From: Kineothrix alysoides
GTDB lineage: Bacteria; Bacillota; Clostridia; Lachnospirales; Lachnospiraceae
NCBI RefSeq assembly: GCF_000732725.1
Contig: NZ_JPNB01000001.1
Coordinates: forward strand, 1,984,001 to 2,048,000
Length of the DNA stretch: 64,000 nt
Direction of reading: 5' to 3'
Both the position numbers and the translations under genes were made by a program. Each line of letters opens with the position of its first letter. Position 1 is the stretch's first letter. Shown here one piece after another: positions 54,347 through 62,885 of this stretch. A model generated the notes under the pieces. The model did no database searches. It was given only the letters and a program-made list of their open reading frames with translations, and was not told where the DNA came from.

Positions 54347-56800
54347 TTAGGATTCTTTTTTTACTCTGAAGGATGCCTTTCCATCCTTTACCCCGGCAGT
54401 TACGCTATCTCCCGCCTTTATTCTTCCCGCAAGGATTTCCTCCGCAAGCTGGTCCTCAATCACAGTCTGAATCGCACGCTTTAACGGTCTCGCTCCCATC
54501 TTATAATCGGAATGCTTCTCCACAATATACTCCTTCAAGGCCGGAGCGATGGTAAGGCTGATATTCATCTGCGCCTTGCACCTGTTTCTTAGATTTACTG
54601 ACAATAAGGTGATAATCTGCTTCATATTATCCTTATTCAGCGGATGGAATACCATTATTTCGTCGATACGGTTAATGAACTCCGGCTTGAAAAGCCGCTT
54701 CACTTCCTCCATTACACCGGATTTCATTTTTTCATAATTCTGTTTCTCATCCGTCTGCGAAGAAAAGCCCAGATTCTTCGGATCGATAATCCTTTGCGCA
54801 CCTGCATTGGAGGTCATGATGAGTATCGTATTTTTGAAGCTCACCTTACGCCCCTTGGCATCCGTAATATGTCCGTCGTCGAGCACCTGAAGAAGAATAT
54901 TGAACACGTCAGGATGCGCCTTTTCAATCTCATCGAATAACACTACCGAATAGGGATTGCGCCTTACCTTCTCGCTCAATTGCCCCCCTTCGTCAAAACC
55001 TACATATCCCGGAGGAGAACCTATCATCTTCGATACGGAATGTCCTTCCATATATTCCGACATATCCACGCGGATAAGGGAGTTCTCGGAACCGAACATC
55101 GCCTCCGCCAGCGCTTTACTAAGCTCCGTCTTTCCTACACCCGTAGGGCCCAGGAATAAGAAGGAACCGATGGGTCTATTTGGATCCTGCAGGCCTACCC
55201 GCCCTCTGCGCATCGCTTTCGCCACCGCAGATACCGCTTCCTCCTGTCCGATTACCCGTTTGTGAAGAATGGATTCCAACTTGAGCAGGCGCTCACTTTC
55301 CTTTTCCGCCAGCTTCTTTACCGGAATCTTCGTCCACATAGAAACGACCTCCGCAATTTCATTTTCTCCTACCACGTATCTTTTATCCGCCTGTTCCAAA
55401 TCGAACTTATGCTTCATCTTCTCATATTTCTTAATCAAAATATCCTGATTGCGTTTCAGCTCTCCCGCCTGACTGAACGCCTCCATTCGCACCGATCGCT
55501 CGATCTGTGCGTCTATCTTGGCAATCTGCTCCGACAGCTCTTTCATCTTATCCGGTATGTGCATCGTCTTAAGCCGTACTGCAGCCGCCGCTTCATCGAT
55601 TAAATCGATGGCTTTATCGGGCAGGTTCCTATCGTTAATGTATCTGCTGGAAAGCTGTACTGCCGCTTCTACCGCTTCATCGAGAATCATTACCCGGTGA
55701 TGCTCCTTGTATTTTCCTACCACGCCCTCCAAAATACGTATGGCCTCTGCTTCTGTCGGCTCCTCCACGCTTATCGGCTGGAATCTTCTCTCTAGGGCTG
55801 CATCCTTTTCCACATATTTTCTATATTCGGCGATTGTGGTCGCACCGATTAACTGAATCTCGCCTCTGGCCAGAGAAGGCTTTAATATATTGGAAGCATC
55901 AATTGCACCTTCCGCACCGCCTGCACCGATGATAGTGTGCATTTCATCCAGAAAAAGAATGACATTACCGTCGTCAATAACTTCTTTTATTACTTTCTTA
56001 ATTCTCTCTTCGAATTCACCGCGGTACTTACTGCCCGCTACCATACCTGACAAATCCAGCGTAAGCACCCTCTTATTCTGTACGGTAAAGGGTACCTCTC
56101 CCGACACTATTCGAAGGGCCAGCCCTTCTACCACTGCCGTCTTACCTACCCCCGGCTCGCCAATCAGACAAGGATTGTTCTTCATTCTTCTGCTGAGTAT
56201 CTGGATGACTCTCCCTATTTCTTCCTCGCGTCCGATTACAGGGTCTAACTCTCCCTTTCCGGCAAGCGCCGTCAAGTCCCTGCTGTATTGTTCCAACACC
56301 GAGGTTCCGCCTTTTTTCTTGCCGCTTTGTTTTTTCACGAGGTCCTCTTTATAGAGCGCCCCGTCCGCACCCATCGCAACCAAAGCATCCACATAAACCT
56401 TCTGGGCAGAGACTCCAAGCGTGTTTAAAAGCCTTACTGCCACATTGTCTCCCTCTTTGATCAGAGCCAGCAGAATATGTTCGGTTCCTGTCCTTTCCAG
56501 ACCGAAACGATCTGCCTGCCTGTGTGCTTCCTCTAACACTTTAGCCGCACGGGGAGAATAGCCGTCTCTATCCTTTATCTGAAGCCCTCCTTCGGGAGCG
56601 ATCAAATCTCTGATCATCTCCATAAGCTGGGCATCATCCAATCCGTTATCCGACAGAATCTTTGCCGCAACACCTGTCTTTTCCTTTAACAGGCCTGCTA
56701 AAATATGTTCCGTTCCCACATACCCTTGCTTCAAACCCACTGCGGTCTTCTCCGCCAGAGCAAGAGCGGCTTTCGCCTTATCCGTAAACTGTGACTGCAT
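54347..56800 (-). CDS. clpC: ATP-dependent Clp protease ATP-binding subunit ClpC
   Basis: The 817-residue Hsp100 unfoldase feeds proteins to ClpP. Two Clp_N repeats (FTDKAKAALALAEKTAVGLK; AAKVLEEAHRQADRFGLERT), an AAA-1 domain with Walker A GEPGVGKTAVVEGL, a middle coiled-coil region (~residues 415-475) and AAA-2 with GPTGVGKTELSKAL and a KxxVSxMIGSPPGYVG-like segment are all present. The frame starts with a TTG, but ATG 56800, overlapping the GntR stop as TGATG, is the likely start. It is controlled by a GntR-type regulator rather than CtsR, with no mcsA/mcsB between. Confidence 0.97.
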   Translation of the reverse strand: MQSQFTDKAKAALALAEKTAVGLKQGYVGTEHILAGLLKEKTGVAAKILSDNGLDDAQLMEMIRDLIAPEGGLQIKDRDGYSPRAAKVLEEAHRQADRFGLERTGTEHILLALIKEGDNVAVRLLNTLGVSAQKVYVDALVAMGADGALYKEDLVKKQSGKKKGGTSVLEQYSRDLTALAGKGELDPVIGREEEIGRVIQILSRRMKNNPCLIGEPGVGKTAVVEGLALRIVSGEVPFTVQNKRVLTLDLSGMVAGSKYRGEFEERIKKVIKEVIDDGNVILFLDEMHTIIGAGGAEGAIDASNILKPSLARGEIQLIGATTIAEYRKYVEKDAALERRFQPISVEEPTEAEAIRILEGVVGKYKEHHRVMILDEAVEAAVQLSSRYINDRNLPDKAIDLIDEAAAAVRLKTMHIPDKMKELSEQIAKIDAQIERSVRMEAFSQAGELKRNQDILIKKYEKMKHKFDLEQADKRYVVGENEIAEVVSMWTKIPVKKLAEKESERLLKLESILHKRVIGQEEAVSAVAKAMRRGRVGLQDPNRPIGSFLFLGPTGVGKTELSKALAEAMFGSENSLIRVDMSEYMEGHSVSKMIGSPPGYVGFDEGGQLSEKVRRNPYSVVLFDEIEKAHPDVFNILLQVLDDGHITDAKGRKVSFKNTILIMTSNAGAQRIIDPKNLGFSSQTDEKQNYEKMKSGVMEEVKRLFKPEFINRIDEIMVFHPLNKDNMKQIITLLSVNLRNRCKAQMNISLTIAPALKEYIVEKHSDYKMGARPLKRAIQTVIEDQLAEEILAGRIKAGDSVTAGVKDGKASFRVKKES

Positions 56801-57180
56801 CAATCTAGTCCTCCATAATTTTCATATACTTCGTCAATAAGAGCATGCACTTCTTCTCTGGAAATATTCTTACAGCTGCTCCTTGCGAGCAGAACTTTCA
56901 AATCTCTCCGCAGCTCCTCTATGGCCTCTATCTTATCCACATCTATTGCAATGACAGCGCCTCTTCGCCTGTCCACCTTTACAAAACCCTCCTGCTTAAG
57001 AACAGTATATGCTTTATTTACCGTATGCATGTTAATTCCGATATCGTCCGCAAGCTGCCTGACAGAAGGGAGCTCTTCGCCAATTCTTATTTTGGACGTA
57101 GCAATCCCGATTATGATCTGATTGCGAAGCTGCAAATATAAGGCCTCGTCGCTGTTGAAATCTATCTCTATTATCATCAT
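56800..57180 (-). CDS. GntR/YtrA-type transcriptional regulator upstream of clpC
   Basis: The 126-residue protein has a winged HTH (ALYLQLRNQIIIGIATSKIR, IGEELPSVRQLADDIGINMH, TVNKAYTVLKQEGFV), with the DRRRGAVIAI wing and a short C-terminal helical tail, as in the YtrA subfamily lacking a large ligand domain. ATG 57180 (MIIEIDFNSDEA) is preferred over a GTG nine bases upstream. It directly precedes clpC with a one-base overlap and lies 22 bp downstream of a 21-bp dyad overlapping its own promoter, so it probably represses itself and clpC. It occupies the ctsR position but is unrelated in sequence. Confidence 0.9.
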   Translation of the reverse strand: MMIIEIDFNSDEALYLQLRNQIIIGIATSKIRIGEELPSVRQLADDIGINMHTVNKAYTVLKQEGFVKVDRRRGAVIAIDVDKIEAIEELRRDLKVLLARSSCKNISREEVHALIDEVYENYGGLD

Positions 57181-57201
57181 AATAAACACCTGCCTCCTGA
57201 C

Positions 57202-57240
57202 TGTTATACAAATATTATAACACTCAGAATATTATGTCAA
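57202..57240 (-). promoter_or_regulatory. promoter and dyad operator of the gntR-clpC operon
   Basis: On the - strand -35 TTGACA (57235-57240) is followed by TATAAT (57214-57219) at 15 bp or TAATAT (57212-57217) at 17 bp. The perfect inverted repeat TGTTATA-N7-TATAACA (57202-57222) covers the -10. The heptad repeat of CtsR operators is not seen. Confidence 0.75.
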
Positions 57241-57342
57241 GAAGCTGCTTCATTTATAGCATAGGAGGGCGATACCTTCTTTTGTTCCGCGCGCATAGCT
57301 GCGCATCCGTTTTCTTTAATAGGTGCACTTTCCTATTAAAGA

Positions 57343-57376
57343 AGAAAGGGCATATGAGCACCAAGCCCATATACCC
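57343..57376 (-). terminator. terminator after the SH3/polyacidic protein gene
   Basis: On the - strand GGGTATATG (57368-57376) pairs with CATATGCCC (57348-57356, one G-U), followed by TTTCTTC. A separate perfect 12-bp hairpin, TTCTTTAATAGG/CCTATTAAAGAA (57312-57343), lies just beyond without a T-run. Confidence 0.6.
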
Positions 57377-57394
57377 TATCCCCTTATTATTAAA

Positions 57395-58789
57395 TTAATC
57401 CTTGTCTTCCATGTTTAAAAACTCGAATTCGAACTCATCATCATCGATTAAAAAGTTTTTGGCTTTCTTCTTCGGAACAGGTGACGGTGCAGGTACTTCT
57501 TCCTCAGGATCATAGTCTATCTTCCTGACCTTGGATGCCGGCTCCTTGACTGCTCTTTCCCTTACCGCCTTTAAGGGTTGCTTCGCCTGCTTAGCTCCGC
57601 TTCGCCTTCTCACTGGAGGTTCATCTTCATCCTCGTCGTCCTCTTCATCTTCGTCATCGTCTTCTTCGTCGTCATCCTCTTCATCATCTTCTTCGTCATC
57701 ATCCTCATCGCCGTCGTAATCATCGTCATCGTATAAATCCTTAATTTTGAACAACAGCAAAGTAACTGTAACTGCAAGAAGTGCTGCCACTACCGCCAAA
57801 ACGATAATAATAATTTTCTGCGTGGCAAGCTGGTCAGAATCGCTTTCGCTCTGTACGGCTCCTGCCTCTGCTGCAGCCATGAGTCCCGACAACGTCTGGC
57901 GTGTTCCATTTATATTATCGTACAGATACCATTCGTTCTCACCGGTATCATTCTGGGTATACACCATCTCATAATCAGGCTTAAGCTCCTCTTCCTCCGG
58001 AACTGGTTCCTGAGTTTCTTCCGTTGCCGCATCCCCGCTTTCCTCCATGGATGCCGCATCAGTGCCTTCTTCGCCGTCAGCTCCCTCACCTTCTGCGCTT
58101 TCTTCCGTCGCCGCAGGCTGATTGGACTCAGTAGGGGTCGCCGCAGGAGGATCTCCTGCCGTTACCAAATCTGCGCGGATAAAGCCTACAACTTCTTTTC
58201 CTCCCGATGTCGTGTATTTTATCTGGTACCATTTCTTGCCGTCACTTGCTTTCGCTTCTCCGGTAATGGTAACCACCGTATTTTTCGTTGCAGAGCCTAA
58301 TGTTTCGTGTTCTGTAGACGCGCCTTCCCTGATTCTGGCACTTTCGTAGTTTACATAGGCCTTAGTCTCCGCAATAGGAGTGGCCGTGGTAGCAGCCGGC
58401 TTACTCTCCGTCTGCGTATTGTTTGCAGTAGTGTTGTTCGTAGTCGTATTGTCCGTGGCTGTGGTATTCGTCCCTGTAGAGGTAGTCGCTTTAATCAATA
58501 AATCGGAACGGATATATCCGGTACTGTTGTCTGCCGTCACCTTATACCAGAGCGTTCCCGCGCTATCTGTAACCTCATCCGTAACGGTTACCGTACTGCC
58601 CTTTAATAAGCCTACTACTACATCGCTGGTGGTAGTCGGTTCCTTCCGCACCTTTGCAGCATCCGCAGATACGATGCCAGTGGTCTGCGTATAGGCCAAG
58701 CTCACCGAAGGTGTACCTATCAAAATAGCCATAGAAAGCAGCACATACGCCGCTGCGGCCAGTAATTTCCCTGTTATCGTTTTCTTCAT
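57395..58789 (-). CDS. SH3b-domain membrane protein with cytoplasmic polyacidic tail
   Basis: The 464-residue protein has a signal/anchor (1-32), bacterial SH3 domain 1 (~36-99: GIVSADAAKVRKEPTTTSDV), a Thr/Asn-rich linker (~101-140), SH3 domain 2 (~143-210: YVNYESARIREGASTEHETL), an acidic linker, a short extracellular block (DYEMVYTQNDTGENEWYLYD), one TM (~326-348), then ~40 residues almost entirely Asp/Glu (351-390), a basic stretch (393-420) and an acidic C terminus. SH3b pairs usually bind peptidoglycan. The cytoplasmic acidic run comes from GA[T/C]-GA[G/A] codon repeats. Possibly a wall-to-cytoplasm sensor or scaffold (inference). It is followed by a terminator. Confidence 0.75.
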   Translation of the reverse strand: MKKTITGKLLAAAAYVLLSMAILIGTPSVSLAYTQTTGIVSADAAKVRKEPTTTSDVVVGLLKGSTVTVTDEVTDSAGTLWYKVTADNSTGYIRSDLLIKATTSTGTNTTATDNTTTNNTTANNTQTESKPAATTATPIAETKAYVNYESARIREGASTEHETLGSATKNTVVTITGEAKASDGKKWYQIKYTTSGGKEVVGFIRADLVTAGDPPAATPTESNQPAATEESAEGEGADGEEGTDAASMEESGDAATEETQEPVPEEEELKPDYEMVYTQNDTGENEWYLYDNINGTRQTLSGLMAAAEAGAVQSESDSDQLATQKIIIIVLAVVAALLAVTVTLLLFKIKDLYDDDDYDGDEDDDEEDDEEDDDEEDDDEDEEDDEDEDEPPVRRRSGAKQAKQPLKAVRERAVKEPASKVRKIDYDPEEEVPAPSPVPKKKAKNFLIDDDEFEFEFLNMEDKD

Positions 58790-58811
58790 CCGTGTTTCCT
58801 CCCCTTATGGG

Positions 58812-59288
58812 TTATTTATTTTGCTCTGCCTTTATAAAGTGCATCGCGCCGTCGTCCCTCTTTTTAAAGTCCATTCCGTAACCTGCCAGCGCACGTTTTG
58901 CCCTTTCCTGCTCCTCGACATTCCTATGATAAGAAACTGCACACTTCTCACAAAGTGTTCCGTGACGGATATTAGCCCCGCAAATTCCACACTTCATAAA
59001 TGTTTTGGAATCCGATGCAATCTCCAGTCTGGATTCCCTTAGCATCTGGCGTATCGCCTTCTGGCTCACTCCCGTTTTCTCAGATATTTCTCCTGACGTT
59101 GCTCCCGGGTTTTTCTCTATGTAATTGCGCGCCTTCCCGTAATCATCATAAGCAAGATAACGGCACTCCTCGCACTCATATTCACCGACACCCTTAAAAA
59201 TCATAATCCCGCCGCATTCTTTGCACACATACGGCCTGTTGTAATCTTCACCCAACTTTCCAACAATAGTAATATCCTTCTTCTCCAT
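58812..59288 (-). CDS. zinc-ribbon/helix protein, YvyF (flagellar operon TIGR03826)-like
   Basis: The 158-residue protein has an N-terminal zinc ribbon (VCKECGGIMIF...ECEECRYLAY), a helical segment very like the YvyF core (KARNYIEKNPGATSGEISEK then TGVSQKAIRQMLRESRLEI), then a second Cys set (MKCGICGANIRHGTLCEKC) and a charged tail. In Bacilli YvyF sits in the flagellar regulon; here no flagellar gene is near. It is 5 bp downstream of purD and should be in the pur transcript. The helix-turn-helix-like middle suggests nucleic-acid or protein binding. Function unknown. Confidence 0.65.
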   Translation of the reverse strand: MEKKDITIVGKLGEDYNRPYVCKECGGIMIFKGVGEYECEECRYLAYDDYGKARNYIEKNPGATSGEISEKTGVSQKAIRQMLRESRLEIASDSKTFMKCGICGANIRHGTLCEKCAVSYHRNVEEQERAKRALAGYGMDFKKRDDGAMHFIKAEQNK

Positions 59289-59293
59289 ATATA

Positions 59294-60589
59294 CTACCCC
59301 ATTTCTTTCGATACCTCGTCAATCGCTTTTCCAATATCATGGCGCATATATTTATTGTCAAAAAGAACCCATTCCACAGCCTTATAGGCATTGGCCCGCG
59401 CTTCCTTCAAGTCCTTTCCCTTAGCCGTCACCCCCAGGACTCTTCCTCCGTCCGTCACGATGCCCTCGTCCGTCTGCTTCGTGCCCGCATGGAAGCAATA
59501 ATAGCCTTCCTTTCCATCAAAATTCTCCAGACCGCGAATCACAAAACCTTTCTCATATTTTACCGGATAACCATCCGAGGCGAGAACGACGCATACTGCC
59601 GCATTGTCCTCGAACTGTAAGTCTATCTCATCAAGCTTCCCGTCAATGCACGCTTCCATAACCTCTATGATGTCATTTTTCATTCTCGGAAGTACGACCT
59701 GTGCCTCCGGATCTCCGAATCTGGCATTGTACTCCAAAACTCTCGGTCCTTTTTCAGTTAACATAAGTCCAAAAAAGATAATACCCTTAAATTCTCTTCC
59801 TTCCGCCGCCATAGCGTCTACCGTCGCCTGATAGACATATTCCTTGCAAAATTCATCTACTTCCTTCGTATAGAAAGGACTGGGGGAAAAAGTTCCCATT
59901 CCGCCCGTATTAAGTCCCTGATCTCCATCCATGGCGCGCTTATGATCCTGAGCTGAAGTCATAGTCTTCACCGTCTTCCCGTCTACAAAGGAAAGTACGG
60001 AAACCTCTCTTCCAGTCATGAACTCTTCGATTACCAGCTTATTTCCCGCCGCGCCAAACTGCTTATCCAGCATGATAGTATGTACACCCTCCTTGGCTTC
60101 TTCCAGGGTACCACAAATCAGCACTCCTTTTCCAAGCGCCAAGCCATCGGCCTTAAGCACGATGGGAAAATCTCCTGCTCCCAATCCTTCCAGATAGGAA
60201 AGGGCTGCCTTGGCATCGTCAAAATTCTCATACCCGGCCGTAGGAATATTATATTTCTTCATCAAATCTTTGGAGAAAGCCTTGCTTCCTTCCAAAATTG
60301 CCGCATTTTTCTTCGGTCCAAAGGCTCTAAGTCCCGCCTTATCCAGCTCATCCACAAGCCCCCCTACAAGAGGATCATCCATACCTACGATCGTTAAGTC
60401 GATTGCATTTTCCTTAGCGAAGGTTACGATTTTTTCAAACTCCATAGCTCCTATGGGGATACACTCCGCCAACTGTCCGATACCGGCATTTCCCGGCGCA
60501 CAATATATTTTCTCTACCTTCGGGCTCTTCGACACGCTTACCGCTATCGCATGCTCTCTGCCGCCGCCTCCGACAATCAGTACTTTCAT
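59294..60589 (-). CDS. purD: phosphoribosylamine-glycine ligase
   Basis: The 431-residue ATP-grasp enzyme converts phosphoribosylamine and glycine to GAR. The N-terminal [60 protein letters not shown] and the metal-binding NARFGDPEAQVVLPRM are standard. It overlaps purN by 4 bp (ATGA) and is followed at 5 bp by the YvyF-like gene, so translation of the pur operon is tightly coupled. Confidence 0.97.
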   Translation of the reverse strand: MKVLIVGGGGREHAIAVSVSKSPKVEKIYCAPGNAGIGQLAECIPIGAMEFEKIVTFAKENAIDLTIVGMDDPLVGGLVDELDKAGLRAFGPKKNAAILEGSKAFSKDLMKKYNIPTAGYENFDDAKAALSYLEGLGAGDFPIVLKADGLALGKGVLICGTLEEAKEGVHTIMLDKQFGAAGNKLVIEEFMTGREVSVLSFVDGKTVKTMTSAQDHKRAMDGDQGLNTGGMGTFSPSPFYTKEVDEFCKEYVYQATVDAMAAEGREFKGIIFFGLMLTEKGPRVLEYNARFGDPEAQVVLPRMKNDIIEVMEACIDGKLDEIDLQFEDNAAVCVVLASDGYPVKYEKGFVIRGLENFDGKEGYYCFHAGTKQTDEGIVTDGGRVLGVTAKGKDLKEARANAYKAVEWVLFDNKYMRHDIGKAIDEVSKEMG

Positions 60590-61215
60590 TTATGTATCCT
60601 CCTGCATTTTCCGTCTTTTATTTCTAATCTGTCTCTGGCTATCAGGTCGATAGCTTCCGGCAATATCTGCCATTCTGCCTGCTCCATAACGCGCTTTTGA
60701 AGCACCTGTGCCGTGTCTGTGTCCTGCACTTCCACTGCTCTCTGCAAAATAATAGGTCCGGTGTCCGTCCCCTCATCTACAAAATGAACAGTAGCTCCCG
60801 TCACCTTCACGCCTCTTTCAAGCACGCCTTCATGCACTTTAAGCCCATAATACCCTTTGCCGCAGAAAGACGGGATGAGAGAGGGATGTACATTGATAAT
60901 TTTGCCCGCATATTTTTCAATCATCGCTTCCGGCAGTACGACGAGAAATCCCGCCAGCACGACCAAATCCGCGGCCGCACCCGCAACCGCCTGCAAAAGT
61001 GCTTCGTTAAAGGCGTCTCTGTCCACATAATCCTTAGGCGACACACAGACTGCCTCTATATCTTCTTTCCTCGCTCTTTCCAGAGCATAGGCATTTTTAT
61101 TATTACTGATGACCCTTACGATTTCCGTATTTGAAATGGTTCCTACCTTTACTGCGTCAATAACAGCTTGCAGATTCGTTCCGCCCCCGGATACGCATAC
61201 GACAACTCTTAGCAT
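60586..61215 (-). CDS. purN: phosphoribosylglycinamide formyltransferase
   Basis: The 209-residue enzyme transfers a formyl group from 10-formyl-THF to GAR. Seen are [20 protein letters not shown], the catalytic Asn and His in [13 protein letters not shown], and [15 protein letters not shown] with the catalytic Asp. It overlaps purM by 7 bp and purD by 4 bp. Confidence 0.96.
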   Translation of the reverse strand: MLRVVVCVSGGGTNLQAVIDAVKVGTISNTEIVRVISNNKNAYALERARKEDIEAVCVSPKDYVDRDAFNEALLQAVAGAAADLVVLAGFLVVLPEAMIEKYAGKIINVHPSLIPSFCGKGYYGLKVHEGVLERGVKVTGATVHFVDEGTDTGPIILQRAVEVQDTDTAQVLQKRVMEQAEWQILPEAIDLIARDRLEIKDGKCRRIHK

Positions 61216-62234
61216 AAGGTAACCCCTTTTTCACCTGCTTCCACATGGCCTATTACATAAGGAGTCTCTCCTGCCGCCTTGATTGCTTCCATGGCCGTCA
61301 AGACCTGAGCCTCATCCAAGGCAAGCACCATACCAAGTCCCATATTGTAAGTATTGTACATCATCTTCTCTTCCAGACCGCCTTTTTCCTGCAGCAGCTT
61401 GAAAATTGCAGGCACTTCGTAGCTGTCCTTATTCACTACGGCTACCGCCCCGTCAGGAAGCATTCTGGGAATGTTCTCATAGAAGCCGCCTCCCGTAATA
61501 TGGCTGCAGCCTTTTATCATAACGCCTGCTTCCTTTACCGCCTTAAGCGTCTTTACATATATCTTGGTAGGAGCGATCAATGCTTCTCCCAAGGTCTTGC
61601 CCAGTTCATCATAATAGATATTCAAGCTTTCCTTCGTCATATCGAACACTTTTCTTACGAGAGAAAAACCATTGCTATGTACGCCGGAAGAAGCGATACC
61701 CACGAGCACGTCGCCCGGTTTGATATCCGCTCCGGTAATCAAATCCTTTTCATCCACAACTCCCACTGCAAAGCCTGCGAGATCATATTCTTCCTCGGGA
61801 TAAAAACCCGGCATCTCCGCCGTCTCGCCGCCGATAAGGGCTGCTCCCGACTGAAGGCAGCCGTCTGCCACTCCCTTTACAATAGTCGCTATCTTTTCAG
61901 GATAGTTCTTACCGCATGCGATATAGTCAAGAAAAAACAAGGGTTCACCGCCCGCGCAGGCGATATCGTTTACGCACATGGCAACGCAGTCGATACCTAC
62001 CGTATCGTGCTTATCCAACAGGAATGCCAGCTTTAACTTCGTCCCCACTCCGTCCGTTCCCGAAACCAGAGTAGGCTTCTCCATATTTTTAATTGCTGCA
62101 AGGGAAAAAGCTCCTGAAAATCCACCCAGCCCCCCGAGTACCTCCGGTCTCATCGTTTCCTTCACATACTTTTTCATTAATTCTACCGACTGATAGCCCG
62201 CCTCAATATCAACGCCAGCCTTCTTGTAATCCAT
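61209..62234 (-). CDS. purM: phosphoribosylformylglycinamidine cyclo-ligase
   Basis: The 341-residue AIR synthetase closes the imidazole ring. Motifs are [69 protein letters not shown] and [27 protein letters not shown] precedes the ATG. It is the second gene of purE-M-N-D. Confidence 0.97.
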   Translation of the reverse strand: MDYKKAGVDIEAGYQSVELMKKYVKETMRPEVLGGLGGFSGAFSLAAIKNMEKPTLVSGTDGVGTKLKLAFLLDKHDTVGIDCVAMCVNDIACAGGEPLFFLDYIACGKNYPEKIATIVKGVADGCLQSGAALIGGETAEMPGFYPEEEYDLAGFAVGVVDEKDLITGADIKPGDVLVGIASSGVHSNGFSLVRKVFDMTKESLNIYYDELGKTLGEALIAPTKIYVKTLKAVKEAGVMIKGCSHITGGGFYENIPRMLPDGAVAVVNKDSYEVPAIFKLLQEKGGLEEKMMYNTYNMGLGMVLALDEAQVLTAMEAIKAAGETPYVIGHVEAGEKGVTLC

Positions 62235-62281
62235 GATATTTCCTCCCTGATCGCTTTTTATAATGTATATATATTTTTGTG

Positions 62282-62785
62282 CTATTTGTAGTTCTTATAG
62301 CCAACTTCCTGAAGCTTCGCATCCTTTTTCTGAACGCTGGTCTCCAAAGTCTTGCTGTATTCTTTCAGTTTGGAAAGCAGTGCCTCGTCCGATGTCGCCA
62401 GTATTTTTGCTGCCAGAATTCCGGCGTTGGCCCCGCCGTTAATCGCAACAGTAGCTACCGGAATACCGGAAGGCATCTGTACGATGGAATAAAGGGAATC
62501 CACTCCTCCAAGGGATGTTGTGTGCATAGGAATACCGATGACTGGCATAGGGAAAATCGCCGCGCACATACCCGGTAAATGGGCTGCCATTCCCGCTCCT
62601 GCAATAATTATCTTAAAGCCCTTCTCCTCCGCACTCTTTGCGTATTCAAAGAACACATCCGGCTCCCTGTGTGCAGAGATGATCTTCATTTCATAAGAAA
62701 TTCCAAGCTCCTCCAAAATATCGGCAGCCTTCGCCATAATAGGCATGTCCGAGTCGCTTCCCATAACAATTCCAACTTTTGCCAT
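62282..62785 (-). CDS. purE: N5-carboxyaminoimidazole ribonucleotide mutase
   Basis: The 167-residue protein has the PurE fold: [20 protein letters not shown], the active-site segment [33 protein letters not shown] and [20 protein letters not shown] then [20 protein letters not shown]. The pattern is mostly class I (which needs PurK), but no purK is in the window. The frame extends to 62848; ATG 62785, eight bases after AGGAG, is the real start. It is the first gene of the operon. Confidence 0.96.
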   Translation of the reverse strand: MAKVGIVMGSDSDMPIMAKAADILEELGISYEMKIISAHREPDVFFEYAKSAEEKGFKIIIAGAGMAAHLPGMCAAIFPMPVIGIPMHTTSLGGVDSLYSIVQMPSGIPVATVAINGGANAGILAAKILATSDEALLSKLKEYSKTLETSVQKKDAKLQEVGYKNYK

Positions 62786-62823
62786 CACAATTTCTCCTCT
62801 TTTTTCTATATATTTCTTCTTTA

Positions 62824-62852
62824 AGTTTACTAAAATTACATTAAGCACGCAA
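62824..62852 (-). promoter_or_regulatory. possible promoter of purE-M-N-D
   Basis: On the - strand TTGCGT (62847-62852) and TAAACT (62824-62829) are 17 bp apart in the 100-bp gap after the peptidase gene. The match to consensus is only fair; no purine riboswitch was seen. Confidence 0.4.
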
Positions 62853-62885
62853 CCTATATTTTCTTAGATTTTTATAAGGTCCGGC

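Noticed and set aside
57531-57719. Ser-only + strand frame opposite the acidic run
   Set aside because: It is the antisense reading of the GA[T/C]GA[G/A] repeat in the SH3/polyacidic gene and has no ribosome site.
62786-62885. purine riboswitch before purE
   Set aside because: The 100-bp gap lacks the conserved three-way junction sequences; only a fair promoter was found.
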